Counted from the stretch's first letter, positions 41,313 to 52,286 are shown. The stretch: DNA of 64,000 nucleotides from Actinernus sp. WN-2022 (GCA_030867875.1 JAOWCC010000577.1:4604660-4668659), one strand, 5' to 3'. Made by a program: numbers and translations. Notes: generated from the letters alone by a model not told the origin.

Positions 41313-42480
41313 AACCTGTGGAACAGTCTGCCTCTCAAATGTGCCTCTATTAAATAAACCGGTTTAAGAACTCTCTGAACTCCTACTATAAAGATGTCTA
41401 CTTACCAGCCGCCGTAGTCTTAGTTATCTAGTTGGGCCACTTTTTTTAAGTTGGTGTTATTTTTCTAAACAGATTTCAATGTTACGTGCGTAGGCGATGT
41501 TCAAGTGTTTTCGAAAATCATTCGACATATCATTCCGCGCAAATTTCCACCACTTCTGGTCGGCAATGCACTTTGGCGAAGTCTATCGAATACTCGAATG
41601 TGAAAAAGCACATAAATGATTCGATTCAGTACCTACAAACTAAGATAAATCTGGTTACAAAGCATGTCAAATGTTGTGTAGCGGCAGGACGTGTTTTGTT
41701 CGCCTTTTAGTTTATTTGTTTCTAACTGCCTTCATCTTGACTGGAAATATCTCGCCCAGTGAGCCAAGTTTGCTTTACAGAACTAATTTAGTGCTGTCTT
41801 GCCGCCGTGCAGCTTCCCTGAAGGTTCCAGTACTGAAACAATCTAAACGGGGATCTCACGTCGTAGCTTTGCCATTTGACTCGACTGTTACCATGGGCAA
41901 GAATCGAGGACATCATGGCTGCCGAGCATGCGTAGTTTGTGATTTCTTGCACTTTAAAAATGCCGTTGGTTATAAGAGATTGACTGGGGAATAATATAAA
42001 AGCGAAATGTTCATACCTCAGTTAATACTTGTCCAATGTCTGTACGTCTTAAAACATTTAACTCCATAATATTTAGCACGACTTAGCAACGTTAAGTGAC
42101 CTAAAGCAGTAAAACTTCGGCAGAATTGCTCCAAAGTTCAGCGTCTTAGCTTCCCATAACTGCCTCTTAATTAGCAAAAATGTCGCTATGTAGCTATGTT
42201 CACTGGTTCACTCTGTGAAAAGCCATCTCCGGTACGTCCTATTTCGAAGTACGATAAATTACCAACATTTCCATGTAGTTTTTGCCCAATAAAACATGGC
42301 AGTCGTTCGGCAGAAATGCTCCAAACATTGGAATAAATAGCAAAGGAAACCGACTTCCAGTAGAGTGGGTTTTGGAGTTTGAGTTGTCCAAATTGTGTTT
42401 GCATTCGTGGTGTTTCTAAGTTGTTCGCCGGCCATCTTGCTTTTCTTTAACCGAGAGAGACTGGGTTTTCAAACAATATA
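41313..42480. other. Intergenic; one unrecognised ORF
   Basis: Plus-strand ORF 41671-41994 (107 codons) ends with HGCRACVVCDFLHFKN, a Cys-x2-Cys-x2-Cys cluster. This faintly recalls zinc-binding tails in Penelope-type or other retroelements, but I cannot assign it. The ORF at 41486-41710 overlaps it in another frame, so the two may be one decayed frame. Nothing else is seen. Confidence 0.3.
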
Positions 42481-42701
42481 GACAGCAAACAAAGCTGAGA
42501 TACCTGTGCCCGGGTACTTATTTCCCTCTGTATAAAGTAAGTAACGATTTTTTAACTCCAGCAATTAATGTATTGGAATGTCTTCTAAAACCAGAAAATC
42601 CTTATGAAAAAATAGCTTAAACTTTTTGCGTTTGTTTCACTTTTATTTTGAACTATTTATTTTTACCATAGGTATCCCATAAATACAGTATTGGGCTACC
42701 T

Positions 42702-43240
42702 GTGTTCTTTTTTGCACAATACCGGGGAAAATGCAGCTATTCCTTGATAGAAACTGAAACTTCATCTCGTAAAGTAAAGATTGACACTTCATATCGTAAA
42801 TTTAACTTATGGAGGTATGTTTCAATGAAGATTTATGCGCCCTCTAGCCGTACCGCTGAACTGTCCTCGATTTCTGGCCATGCTCTAGCAGAGTATTTCG
42901 CTCTTTGCTGTGATGTGGCATCTAACCCAGGGCCTGAACAGCTTAGCTCTCGATGTTCTACGGTGCATATACACAAGAAATCAGCTTGCTGATATTGGAA
43001 AGTCACTATGCTCTGCCGAAATCAACTACAAACTCAGCAAACTTGATTCAAGAACCGCTACTAATCTCAAGCTCCACACTGATCTATAACAAATCACTCC
43101 GGCCGAACTTAGATGCTTCAAGGAACCTTAATAAGATGCCATACTGGGAGTGCAAAATCCCTACTAGAATTTCTACAGCGAAGAAAAGAGATTTATTTAT
43201 TCATCATCGGAACACGGCGAATTTACAAAACTGCATGTAA
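42702..43240 (+). pseudogene. 5' part of CR1-like LINE ORF with 2A-like motif
   Basis: Frame 42702-42992 ends YFALCCDVASNPGPEQL, with DVASNPGP at 42912-42935. This matches the D-V/I-E-x-N-P-G-P ribosome-skipping signature except Ala for Glu. 2A-like motifs at the start of CR1-type ORFs are known from other invertebrates. A frame slip near 42955 moves to TRNQLADIGKSLCSAEINYK in another frame, a YTR-QL block usual just after this point in CR1 ORFs. Confidence 0.6.
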
Positions 43241-43261
43241 TATTTCAAAGCCGACGTTACA

Positions 43262-43360
43262 ATGAGGACTAGACGGGGTTTCCAGTCCACGCAGTTCCAG
43301 TCTGAGGCGCAGCCGAAGACTGGAACTAATTGCGAGGACTGGAAACCCCGTCTAGTCCGA
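43262..43360. repeat. Hairpin with GGACTAGACGGGGTTTCCAG arms
   Basis: Left GACTAGACGGGGTTTCCAGT CC and right GGACTGGAAACCCCGTCTAG TCC are inverted; inner GTTCCAGTCT / AGACTGGAAC also pair. Fold-back element, about 95 bp. Confidence 0.75.
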
Positions 43361-43378
43361 ATTGGAGGCTTTGGAACG

Positions 43379-44358
43379 ACTTCTCATACTCATTAATTAT
43401 TCACGAGGTAATATTGTTTTTTTTATAGGCAAATATTAGGTTTTGAGAATTCTAAATTGAGGGTTTGGAATTGGAACGAACTTGATTTTAGGGAAATTTG
43501 CTGTTTGTTTGTTTGTTTGTATTTGAAATAAAGATTTTACTAACGAACAGGTGTGCAAATATGAAAGGTATTTCGCAGAGAATTTAAAAACGTTGATGCA
43601 ACTAGACAACTTACGTCACTTGTTTTTTATTTAAAACTTTTAATACCATAGATGCTGACAATTGCGTAAACTATTGTATTGTATTGCTATGCAAATTTGA
43701 GATCGAGTCAAAAAATGTTCGCATTTTGAAAATTTTAACGCGGCGGTTTACCATGGCTCCATACGAGAGCGACGACGATAATTTCCGTCCACTCAAACGG
43801 TTCAGAGAAAGTCATTCGTCTAAAGAAGAGCAAGACGCGGCCGCTATGCCAAATTGTAGCTGCATTAAAACGACATTTAGAGGCTAAAAATAGGACGGAC
43901 GTGAACATGCTGGATAAGGCGAACGAATGGTGAGCATTTCTATTTCCAATTTCTATTTGATAGTCGTAAATCTGTCGCATTTGAAACCAAGGCGAAAATC
44001 CAGTACCGTATTGTGAGTGAATATCTATGAAATATAACTTCGTGTGATATTTATTTGTCGATTTATTTTACAGTTTCAGTGGTCTTCGCAAGATCCTAGA
44101 CGCAGAGATGAAAGCTAGTTTTACAATCGTTTGCAATATGATGATTACAGTGTAATTTTGCAACTCTGTCGAAGGAACTAGGCAGAGTAACTGGAAATCG
44201 TTTAGCATAATTGAAAAACGTTTTCCAGTTTATGCTAAACGAAATGAGTTCCAGTTACTCTGCCTTGTACTTCCTCTGGTTTCAAGGTTCGTCACGTGGT
44301 CTGATTAAGCGCATCTTATTGGCTTATTACCTCGTGAATAATTAATGAGTATGAGAAG
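43379..44358. mobile_element. DNA element with TTCTCATACTCATTAATTAT ends and a gene-like insert
   Basis: Inverted ends of about 33 bases (CTTCTCATACTCATTAATTA TTCACGAGGTAAT and its complement at 44325-44357) bound 980 bp. A third diverged end copy lies at 45025-45053. Inside is a plus-strand ORF starting MAPYESDDDNFRPLKRFRES at 43753 and another hairpin at 44170-44275. Class not recognised. Confidence 0.6.
43753..44125 (+). pseudogene. Gene-like fragment, two possible exons, unrecognised
   Basis: ATG at 43753 opens MAPYESDDDNFRPLKRFRES followed by HSSKEEQD. A frame slip in the GCGGCCGCT run is needed to reach LCQIVAALKRHLEAKNRTDV and NMLDKANE, which ends at a donor-like TG|GTGAGC. An acceptor-like TTTACAG at 44065-44071 leads to FSGLRKILDAEMKAS in a matching phase. 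It reads as a decayed transposon or captured host gene start. No domain recognised. Confidence 0.35.
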
Positions 44359-44364
44359 AACTAT

Positions 44365-44500
44365 GTCAAACACGAATTGGAGTCTTTCATCAGGGGTTCC
44401 AAATATTGAAAAAACAATTTATTGTTTTCGAAATATTTGGAATCCCCTGATGAAAGACGAACAATGAGTGTTTGACATGTCTTCTCATGCGAATGCAAAA
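44365..44500. repeat. Hairpin with CTTTCATCAGGGGTTCCAAA arms
   Basis: Arms of about 55 bases (TCTTTCATCAGGGGTTCCAA ATATT and the complement after an AATTTATTGTTTTC loop), extending outward through GTCAAACAC / GTGTTTGAC and GAGAAG / CTTCTC. Confidence 0.75.
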
Positions 44501-44804
44501 CCGACAATTTACATACGTTTCTTTTCAATCTTCATTAGCAAGTATTGTTTACCATTTGACTGTTGTATCTAATTTTTCAATAGATTGCTTATTATTCTTT
44601 TTTGATGGCAGTGATTTCAACTAGCGTACTAGTAGAGTAGTGGACAAGAGTTAGTACAAGCAGTCGGAAGGGTCGTGGTTCAAACTCCAGTGGAGGCAGA
44701 CTTTTTCTTTCTATGTCATTCTTTATTTCTTTACTTCTTCGCTCCTTACTTGTAGTTTATCAGTATGTAATTAGTTAGTGGTTCATGAATATGATGATTA
44801 AGAA

Positions 44805-45060
44805 ATATTGATCACTAGGGTTGGAAACATGATCAAACACAAGGGTTTCACGGTAATAAGTTCATGTCCTAGATACAACAATAGGTTAATTACGTTCTAT
44901 TATGTTTCGGTCATAGAACGTCAGTAACATATTGGTGTATCTAGGACATGAACTTATTACCGGTTTCACCCGGTATCAAGACCCATGCATGTGACCAAAT
45001 ACAGTTCCTCCATTGGATGACTATCTCATGAATTATTAATGAGTTTGAGAACTCTATTTC
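44805..45060. repeat. Hairpin with CGGTAATAAGTTCATGTCCT arms
   Basis: Left GGTAATAAGTTCATGTCCTA GATACA and right TGTATCTAGGACATGAACTT ATTACC, with inner GTTCTAT / ATAGAAC-type arms. The flank carries CATGAATTATTAATGAGTTT, similar to the ends at 43379. Confidence 0.7.
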
Positions 45061-45179
45061 TACAAGTTCACTGGTTTTGCATACTAATGATGTTAAGGAC
45101 TATCAGGACAATAGCCAACACCTACCTATCCCTGTGACTGAATAACTTCGTGCCTGGCAGAGAATTCAATTGATACCAG

Positions 45180-45240
45180 TAGTCTCCTTCGCACCCGTTC
45201 TTAGTGGCCCCTAAGAACGGCTGCGAAGGAGACTAAAATA
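45180..45240. repeat. Short hairpin
   Basis: AGTCTCCTTCGCACCCGTTC TTAG and CTAAGAACGGCTGCGAAGGA GACT pair around a GGCC centre, immediately before the LINE endonuclease. Both sides carry CCAG flanks. Confidence 0.7.
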
Positions 45241-45294
45241 CCAGAAACTCGATGAACCTTAACAATATAAATACCGAAAAAAACAAATCTCAAA

Positions 45295-46500
45295 ATGTAC
45301 GCCGCGTTTACGGTTGCTACATGGAACGCTCAGTCGTTAAGCAAGCAAGCTGCCTCTATATTCGATCTCGTTATTTCTAAGCGTATTGATATTTTATCCC
45401 TAACCGAGACTTGGCTTTCTGGGAATAATAACTCTGACTCTACTGTAGCCGAAATACTAAACACTTTACAGGATTTTGAGTTCTTACATCTACCAAGATC
45501 TGCCAGGAAGGAGGGTGGTGTTGGGGTACTTCTACGTAAGGGATTTGGTGTGAAACAATATGAAGTCTCTCCGTTTACATCAATGGAGTACATGGATCAC
45601 TACACCTAATAGTAAACTGATTCGCCTCATCACTGTGTACAGGCCCCCTCCGTCTAAGAAAAACAAACTTACGGTCTCATCATTTTCCGACGAATTCTCT
45701 GTACTACTAAAAGAGCTAGTAGTTTCTAGTGGGTATGTTATCATCTCTGGTGACTTTAACTTTCACATGGACGACACCAGTGACTGTGATGCAAGTCGGT
45801 TCACTGATTTGCTGGAATCGGCAGGTCTACAACAAAGGGTTGTCGGTGCTACTCACAACCGCGTAGTCACACACTAGATCTTATCATCGACAGACAGGAA
45901 GAATCTTTGCTATGCAGTCCTTTGGACATTTTATCTGACGTGCCCTCTGATCACAGCGCAGTCGTTTGTACCGTTGATCTGCCAAGGTCTTGCTTCACCA
46001 AGAAGGTTATTCATCATCGTGATCTGCGCCGCATGAACATACAATCATGGCGAGATGACGTCCTGAATTCAACGCTGCATTCGTCTACATCTGATGCGAC
46101 TACAACAGACATAAACACCCTAACAGATCAATATAATAGCGTCTTACGTGAGCTCATTGATAAACACGCGCCAGAACGAACACGATCGATCACCCTTCGT
46201 CCGAATACTCTAAGACGGCTTTAAAGAGGCAAAGACGTCAATGTGAGCGTAAATATCTGTCTACACGCCTCGAAGTTCAACTTCAGATATACAAAGAGCA
46301 TTGTCGCACATATACGGCTGCACTTGACTATGCGAAATCTGACTACTACAAAGCACAGATACTCCGGCTCTGACCAGAACCAGTTGTTCCGTATGATTAA
46401 GGGTATGTTTAAGGTTAAACCAGTTCCTCCCTTATCGTCCCACGAGTCCCTACATTACCGTCCCACGAGTCCCTACTCTGGCAGAAGATTTCAGTGACTA
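45295..46500 (+). pseudogene. CR1-like LINE endonuclease, frame-broken
   Basis: 45295-45609 encodes FTVATWNAQSLSKQAASIFD, ILSLTETWLSG and GGVGVLLRKGF. 45560-45877 continues with LIRLITVYRPPPSKKNKLTV and VIISGDFNFHMDD (catalytic GDFN). 45907-46224 has DVPSDHSAVVCTVDLP with the terminal SDH motif. Three frame changes and a stop interrupt it. Beyond 46224 the frame slips again in the linker to the polymerase (DYFTSKVQKLWDNM near 46490-46540). Confidence 0.8.
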
Positions 46501-47126
46501 TTTCACCTCTAAGGTACAGAAACTGTGGGACAATATGCATAAGTACACTCTACCATCTATGGATATGTCTGTGGCAATAGCTTCTCCTCCGTGTCAAAGT
46601 TCATTAAGTCAATTCACTGCGGTAAACGAGCGGGGTCTAAGAGCAGTTTTTTGTGACTGGAGCCTACCTTACAGTGAGCTCCTATTACGTGCTCGATTGA
46701 CAAGTCTGTACAACAAAAGGCTACAAGACATTGCTATTTTTATGTTTAAGGTTAAGAACAATCTATTACCAACAAATATTGTGAATATGTTCTGTAACTC
46801 CCCTTCTGAGTATAACTTGAGAAATTCAGACTTCTTTATACCTAGGGTAAATACAGTCCAGTTTGGGAAACACTCACTCAGATATTTAATTTTGGGCCAT
46901 ATTTATGGTCGAAACTACAGAGTAAGGACAGGAACACTACTTCCGCAACGGCATTTAAGGCATGCACATCAGAAAGAGAGACCTCACTCTATTAACTGAC
47001 ACAAGCCATTGTACAGGCTGCTACTTGTGTAATTCCTGATGATTTTAAACAGATTATGATGTATTTATTTTAAAATAGACTTTCTATTGTACATAGTATT
47101 TTATACAAACATCATAATAGTACATT

Positions 47127-47280
47127 ATATTATTTTATAATATAGATACGATAGTACGCGCGCTCTGATTGGCTAAGAAGCCATGTTTTATCAGAGTATA
47201 TAACATGGTTAGCCGTGTTATATAGTTTTCAACTGGCGGTTTCCTTTCATCGCGCGCGTAAATCTATATTATAAAACACA
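47127..47280. repeat. Fold-back MITE within the nested LINE
   Basis: TTTTATAATATAGATACGAT AGTACGCGCGC on the left mirrors GCGCGCGTAAATCTATATTA TAAAA on the right, with a TCTGATTGGCTAAG-type interior. Confidence 0.7.
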
Positions 47281-47298
47281 TAAAGTAGCCTTAAATCC

Positions 47299-47438
47299 AT
47301 GTTTTATACTATCATAAAACACTCTGGTCATTTGAGAACACTCTAGAAATGTTGAAAGCACGCGCCTTCGGCTTGTGCTTTAACATTTCTCTCATGTTCT
47401 CAAATGCCCATCGTGTTTTATGATAGTATAAAACATGG
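47299..47438. repeat. Near-perfect 140-bp hairpin within the nested LINE
   Basis: CCATGTTTTATACTATCATA AAACA at left and its complement at right; inner TTTGAGAACA / TGTTCTCAAA and GAAATGTT / AACATTTC pair around a GCGCCTTCGGCT centre. Confidence 0.8.
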
Positions 47439-47847
47439 CTAAGGCTTCTTTATTTGTTAAGTATATATAAATATATTTACTGTACATACATTGTAATATA
47501 TCAGTGAAAGTAGGTAGATGACCGCGGCGCTTTTAATTTAAATTAGTATATATTAAGTTATCTGTAATATGTATTTATACGGTTATTCACATTCGTAATT
47601 TGTAATCATTTAGGAATTTTATTATTATATTATCAGTAAACAAATTAGATTAGGATTACGTTTGATTATTAGAATTGTTATATTATTTTTATTATTAGGA
47701 TTTTTACAATTTTAACTTAATATTACATTATTTAGTCATAGGATTTTTGTTTATATCCAGTGTCCCCGAGTAGTAGTCCACTTGTGGCCAGCTAGAAGTT
47801 TGACACGTTAATAAAGTTGTTGATTGATTGATTGATTGATTGATTGT

Positions 47848-49370
47848 ATCTGAGAACTACATCCGTGAAATTGTGGAGCACTCCAAACCCAAAACTTGTA
47901 CTCTTGATCCAGTACCGACTCAAGTATTGAAACAATCTGTTGATGTACTAGCTGGTCCACTAACTAACCTTGTTAACGCATCATTGTCATCTGGTATGTT
48001 CCCTTCGTCTCTCAAGGAAGGCGTTATTCGTCCATCCATCAAGAAGAAAACTCTTGACCACGACGAGTTCTCGAGCTACCGTCCAATCACGAACGTTGCT
48101 TTCCTATCTAAAAATCTTGAACGAGTAGCTGCTACTCAGACAATGAACTACCTCATTACAAACGATCTTTTGGCTAAGCTACAGTCTGCGTACATGCGCT
48201 TTCACAGCACTGAAACGGCCCTTCTACGCGTGCCACGACATCTTGTGTGCAATCGATAAACATCACGAAGTGGTTCTGGTACTTCTAGACTTGTCGTCGG
48301 CGTTTGATACCATCGACCATGCCGCCCTCTTACAAATACTCCAATATCGATACGGGATAAATGGTACAGTTCTTGAATGGTTTCACTCGTACCTTCTAGA
48401 TCGGTCATGGTTAAGGATACTTTTTCTTCTGATAGAACATTGCGCTATGGTGTCCCACAAGGGTCCGTGCTGGGTCCACTTTTGTTCTCACTTTTCTTTG
48501 CTCCATTGGAGGATTTGATCACCACACATGGATTGGATTGTATGATGTACGTGGACGACACACAACTCTATGTGTCTATCAATTCCCTCCATTATCGTTC
48601 TGCAATATTGTCCAAGCTTGAACTGTGTATGAAAGATATTATTATTTGGTGTACTCCCAATGGCCTTGCGTGTAACCCTAGTAAAACTGCAGTTGTCCAT
48701 CTTACGTCTCGATATACCACTCAATGTGAACACATTTCGGGAGTAAATGTGGATGGTGTCCTCATTTCTTCTAAACTGGCTGCACGCGACCTTGCAGTTA
48801 CTGTGGATAGACATCTAAAGCTGACAATCATGTCAACAACATCTGCAAATCTGCCTCCATGGCTATCAGGAACATTGGAAAGATCAGAAACATTTAAGCC
48901 AAGCTGACTGTGAAAGGCTGGTCCATGCATTCATTACGTCAAAACTTGACTCATGCAACAGTATATTGTTTGGTTTACCAGCAACAGAACTTGACAAGCT
49001 CCAGCGTGTTCAAAACACGGCTGCCAGACTTGTTACCAGGGTGAAGAAATCTGAACACATCTCCCCTGTACTGCGCAAACTCCATTGGCTACCGGTCAGA
49101 GACAGGATTGCTTTTAAGTTACTTTTAATTACGTTTAAGGCTTTTCATGGCCAAGCGCCAGTCTACATTAACGAACTGTCTCTTGAATCGTTCTCTTATA
49201 GGTCCTCTACACTTAATTTATTATCACTCCCTAGATCGAACACTAAGACATACGGTGACAGATAGTTTTCGGTTGCTGCGGCAAGATTATGGAATTCGCT
49301 GCCAGTACATCTAAGATGCACAGACTCTTTAAGCCATTTTAAATCATCACTTAAAAGACCTGTCTTTTCA
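47848..49370 (+). pseudogene. CR1-like LINE reverse transcriptase and C-terminus, frame-broken
   Basis: 47840-48259 carries the polymerase start (CTLDPVPTQVLKQSVDVLAG, FSSYRPITNVAFLSKNLERV). 48243-48518 has [20 protein letters not shown]. 48377-48907 has [19 protein letters not shown] and the catalytic MMYVDDTQLYV. 48966-49265 has the CR1-type tail LDKLQRVQNTAARLVTRVKK and LRKLHWLPVRDRIAFK. A stop at 49262 precedes FSVAAARLWNSLPVHLR. At least three frame changes. Confidence 0.85.
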
Positions 49371-49460
49371 GTAGTAGTTAGTTTTTATAGTTTTTATATA
49401 TATTGTAATTAGATTAATTAGTCTTTTGTAGTAGTAGTTATTTTACTATTGTAAGAGCAT

Positions 49461-49914
49461 CGAGACTTATTATGCACTGAAATCGGTTGTAACATTGTAT
49501 CCACGAGTTTTCCATTGAAAAGCTGTTTTTTCCAAACACGCGGGAGAGAAAATATTTGATGGGTTATAAGGGTTTATTTCTCGTAATGTATGAATCGTTA
49601 GTACTATTAAAACGTCCATTTTGCAGTGGTGGACACTGACACTGGCTTCCCGCGTTGACGATACAAGTTTACCAATAAGGATTTCATGACTGAAAAGATC
49701 CAAAATACTCCAACTGTAACCTCGTTTTGATCAAACGCTAAAACCTGATATGACTTCAGAATTCATTTATTTGTTCTTTTAACTCCAGGACTATTAATAG
49801 TTATCATGTAATGCACGTGTCTTATTGTACGCGACTATAACGTTCACTGCGATGAGTAATATGTCGCCTTTTCACCCTTATCAGTTGAACTGTACACTCA
49901 CTTAGAATATTTAC
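49461..49914. other. 3' flank of paralogue 2, part of segmental duplication
   Basis: AATAGTTATCATG and CTTATCCGGAGTTGGTACTC recur in the 3' flank of paralogue 1 (34545 and 34645). A candidate AATAAA (minus strand) lies at 49767-49772. A single TATTTGATGGGTTATAA near 49554 resembles the 30-bp minisatellite unit at 32358. Confidence 0.6.
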
Positions 49915-50868
49915 TTATCCGGAGTTGGTACTCTGTACAGCTAGCAAGATAGCAAGCCACTGAGGAAACGCGCGACACATGCAGAACGTGCGAACTTGCT
50001 GCTGGTATTGTATCAACACTTGAGTATAGATCTTTATTCCATATTTTGCGCTCAGGCCCGGATCATATTCAAATCGTCCTGTTTCGATAAAAAATGGAAA
50101 TTCCAGCACATTTTGCTGACACACGCCAAAATTTCCCGCGCAGAGGTTGTCAGGGCTGCTAGTACAGCAAATTGCCTCATTAATAAATGGCGGAAAATGA
50201 CCTGCTGGTAAACGCGTGATGCCATGGCACACAGTACACAAGCGGTACAGGTCATTATCTCGGAGTTTGGTCCCTCGTTGATAACACTGATTAATTGTTG
50301 TCTTTGGTTCATTTTTGATCCTACGGGGTCTTCTCTTTAACCATCGTTTCACGCGGTCTTTGCTAGCGTATGCGCTTGATGGAGCATAGAAAAACTTCCC
50401 TTCGTTAAAACTCATTTGCGTTGGCTGTGAGCTGTTAGTTTCAGGATAATGCATGTTCTTGAAAGACACTAACTTCTCTCGAAGCCCAGGAGGAATTTCG
50501 TAGTTTGGTTCATCCGTATCGCAAGAAATGTCCTGAAATTTCAATGCTTCTTCCAGAGTAGCTGCTACATACTTCGGATTGTAGCCACCGTTACATTTGA
50601 CTCGTTTAAGGAGCTCTGATTGGGTTAGCTTTATGCAGATTGGCCGTCTGCTACTCATTCTTTTCAGTTCTTCGATTGTGTTTGTAATCTCACCGCACTG
50701 TTCTTGTAAGATCGATGGGGGTGTTGTTGTTAGGCGAGTTATACCATTGTTGATAGGCGATAGTATTGTTGATAGGATCTCTGTGGTGTTTGTTTCTGTA
50801 ACTGTATGGGTTGGTGATATCGTAACAAGTAGGGCAAGAAGAACTGATTCAAGACAGAATTTGATCAT
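49915..50868 (-). CDS. Secreted cystine-knot (IL-17-like) pro-protein, paralogue 2
   Basis: 317 residues, one coding exon, ATG at 50868 directly after an acceptor (TCTTATAG|ATG). Same plan as paralogue 1 and closely similar to it: signal peptide CLESVLLALLVTISPTHT, Thr-rich stretch, and a pro-region with Cys58, Cys78 and GGYNPKYVA (94-102). The basic site is KRRPRR (178-183), weaker than RQRR|S because Ile follows. The eight-Cys domain has Cys 195, 211, 214, 234, 243, 250, 296 and 298; an extra Cys follows at 235 and the family RFPPF reads HFPPF. The C-terminal AFPQWLAILLAVQSTNSG is identical to paralogue 1. The frame is intact, so it is probably functional or only recently diverged. Confidence 0.75.
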   Translation of the reverse strand: MIKFCLESVLLALLVTISPTHTVTETNTTEILSTILSPINNGITRLTTTPPSILQEQCGEITNTIEELKRMSSRRPICIKLTQSELLKRVKCNGGYNPKYVAATLEEALKFQDISCDTDEPNYEIPPGLREKLVSFKNMHYPETNSSQPTQMSFNEGKFFYAPSSAYASKDRVKRWLKRRPRRIKNEPKTTINQCYQRGTKLRDNDLYRLCTVCHGITRLPAGHFPPFINEAICCTSSPDNLCAGNFGVCQQNVLEFPFFIETGRFEYDPGLSAKYGIKIYTQVLIQYQQQVRTFCMCRAFPQWLAILLAVQSTNSG

Positions 50869-50988
50869 CTATAAGAGAACAAAAGAAAATAATACGAAAT
50901 GTGAATCGAAGGTTGTATTTGTTGATACAGAATCCTGAATGCTCAGCTGTTTCTTTGCGCTTACTCTAGATACATAAAAAGAACGTTA

Positions 50989-51226
50989 TCCGGTTAGCTC
51001 AGTGGTTAAGCTCCGGTCTGTCAAGTGGGAGGTCGCGGGTTCAAATCCCGGCCGGACCAACACTTAGGGTCTTAAACTAACCGAGTAGAAGGTGCTGCCT
51101 TTACATAATACAGTAAATGGTTAGACCTTCACGTCTTCTCGGATAAGGATGTAAAATCGTAGGACTAGTGTCCCCAGTTAGCTGCGAAGCTAAATATATT
51201 GACACTTAAATAAAGTCACTTAACAC
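50989..51226 (+). mobile_element. tRNA-headed SINE, family A, copy 2
   Basis: A box GGTTAGCTCAGTGGTTAAGC, B box GGTCGCGGGTTCAAATCCC, CCGGACCA-like end of the tRNA part. Then the body AAGGTGCTGCCTTTACATAA, CACGTCTTCTCGGATAAGGA and a 3' end AATAAAGTCACTTAA. It sits a little upstream of paralogue 2 at a spot where paralogue 1 has none. Confidence 0.82.
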
Positions 51227-52286
51227 TGAAATCTACTGACTGACTTAAGCCCGATTTACGCGACAACCGCTTTGGGCCCGAACTTTGGCGCGCACGGCAA
51301 ACAGGCGGTCAGAGACGGCCTTGTCACAGGGTCTCAGGTCCCCTAGATTTCGGGAACGCGTACCCGGAACATTGACATTTCCATGGCTAAAATCAGGGGT
51401 ACCAAAACATTGTGACACGCGTATTAACAATTCACGAATATCGTTCTCAAAATACTTGTCATGTAGACCGGACATTAATGTTCAAAATATTTGGCCGCTA
51501 ACTCATAACACTTGTTCTATTTTAGACAGTCCTAGCTAGAGATGCACGACACGAAATGAAAACCTATGTTGAATCTGGTATACTGCAAATAAATGCTTTA
51601 ACCCTTTGCCATAAAAATCCAGAAGCAAAAGTAAAAACAAGATAAATCTGGTAATATTGCAATACCTACGTTTAACGACGTCCTGTTGGTAATTCTAGGT
51701 CTTCATACACAAACAGGATCATTGACCGCGCTCTAGAAAGAATTCTGAGTTAATGTTAAAGTTTGTTTACTGACGTAAATAACTTACGTTATCTATACTA
51801 TCATCTATATATAGATGATAGTTATCTATAGTATCTATAGATAGTTATCTATAGTTATATATAGTATCGTCTACTATAGATAACTTCTTACGTTATCTAT
51901 ATTAGTATCATCTGTTTCCAAGAGGAAATGGAACAAAAGTAGTTAAACAATAAATCACATTAAACTGTTCTTAAATCCATTTTTAATCCCTTTTTAAATC
52001 TCCTATTTACAGACGCATAATTAATGATGTTGCACTCCAAGTGGCTCCTTCCTTAGTTGGATAAGCAAATCGTTGATCTAAAAATAACGCTAATAAAAAA
52101 TAAAGTTCACAAACTGTGATATGTTATTAACGTTTTAAATGGTGGTAAAGATGCGATTGGATTTCTCGAACCTCTGATTAAGATTATATTCTTGCTCTAG
52201 ACTTGGCGCAGTGAATTGATGTACATATCAAAACATATCAAACATTTTTGTTCAAGTCTTTCTCCCTCTTCTAGAATCCGCTATAG
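51227..52286. other. Upstream flank of paralogue 2, nothing coding seen
   Basis: Shares CTATTTTAGACAGTCCTA and neighbouring segments with 35990-36150. Contains an AT palindrome cluster at 51790-51910 made of TATCTATAG / CTATAGATA. No ORF of interest. Confidence 0.5.

Larger units (their letters stand above)
46620..47847 (+). mobile_element. Nested 5'-truncated LINE inside the CR1-like LINE
   Basis: The host LINE reads through to ...LSQFTA at 46622, and resumes with VSENYIREIVEHSKP after 47847. The insert carries the C-terminal end of another LINE polymerase ORF (RARLTSLYNKRLQDIAIFMF, LLPTNIVNMFCNSPSEYNLR). It then has an AT-rich 3' UTR, AATAAAG at 47810 and a (GATT)n tail at 47820-47847. Its 3' UTR itself contains two fold-backs. 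Confidence 0.82.
42700..49460 (+). mobile_element. Broken CR1-like LINE, interrupted by later insertions
   Basis: Successive pieces of one element on the plus strand: a 5' ORF part with a 2A-like motif (42702-43240), endonuclease (45295-46224) with frame breaks, an insertion of another LINE (about 46620-47847), reverse transcriptase (47848-48907) and C-terminal region (48920-49370). Frame slips and a stop (for example near 45605, 45870, 48240, 48395, 49262) show it is dead. The 43.25-45.25 kb gap is filled by fold-backs. That 5' and 3' pieces are one insertion is inferred from order and orientation. Confidence 0.75.

Noticed and set aside
50989..51060. tRNA gene
   Set aside because: A and B boxes are good, but the cloverleaf is imperfect and the same head and long body occur at 3567-3870, so it is a SINE.
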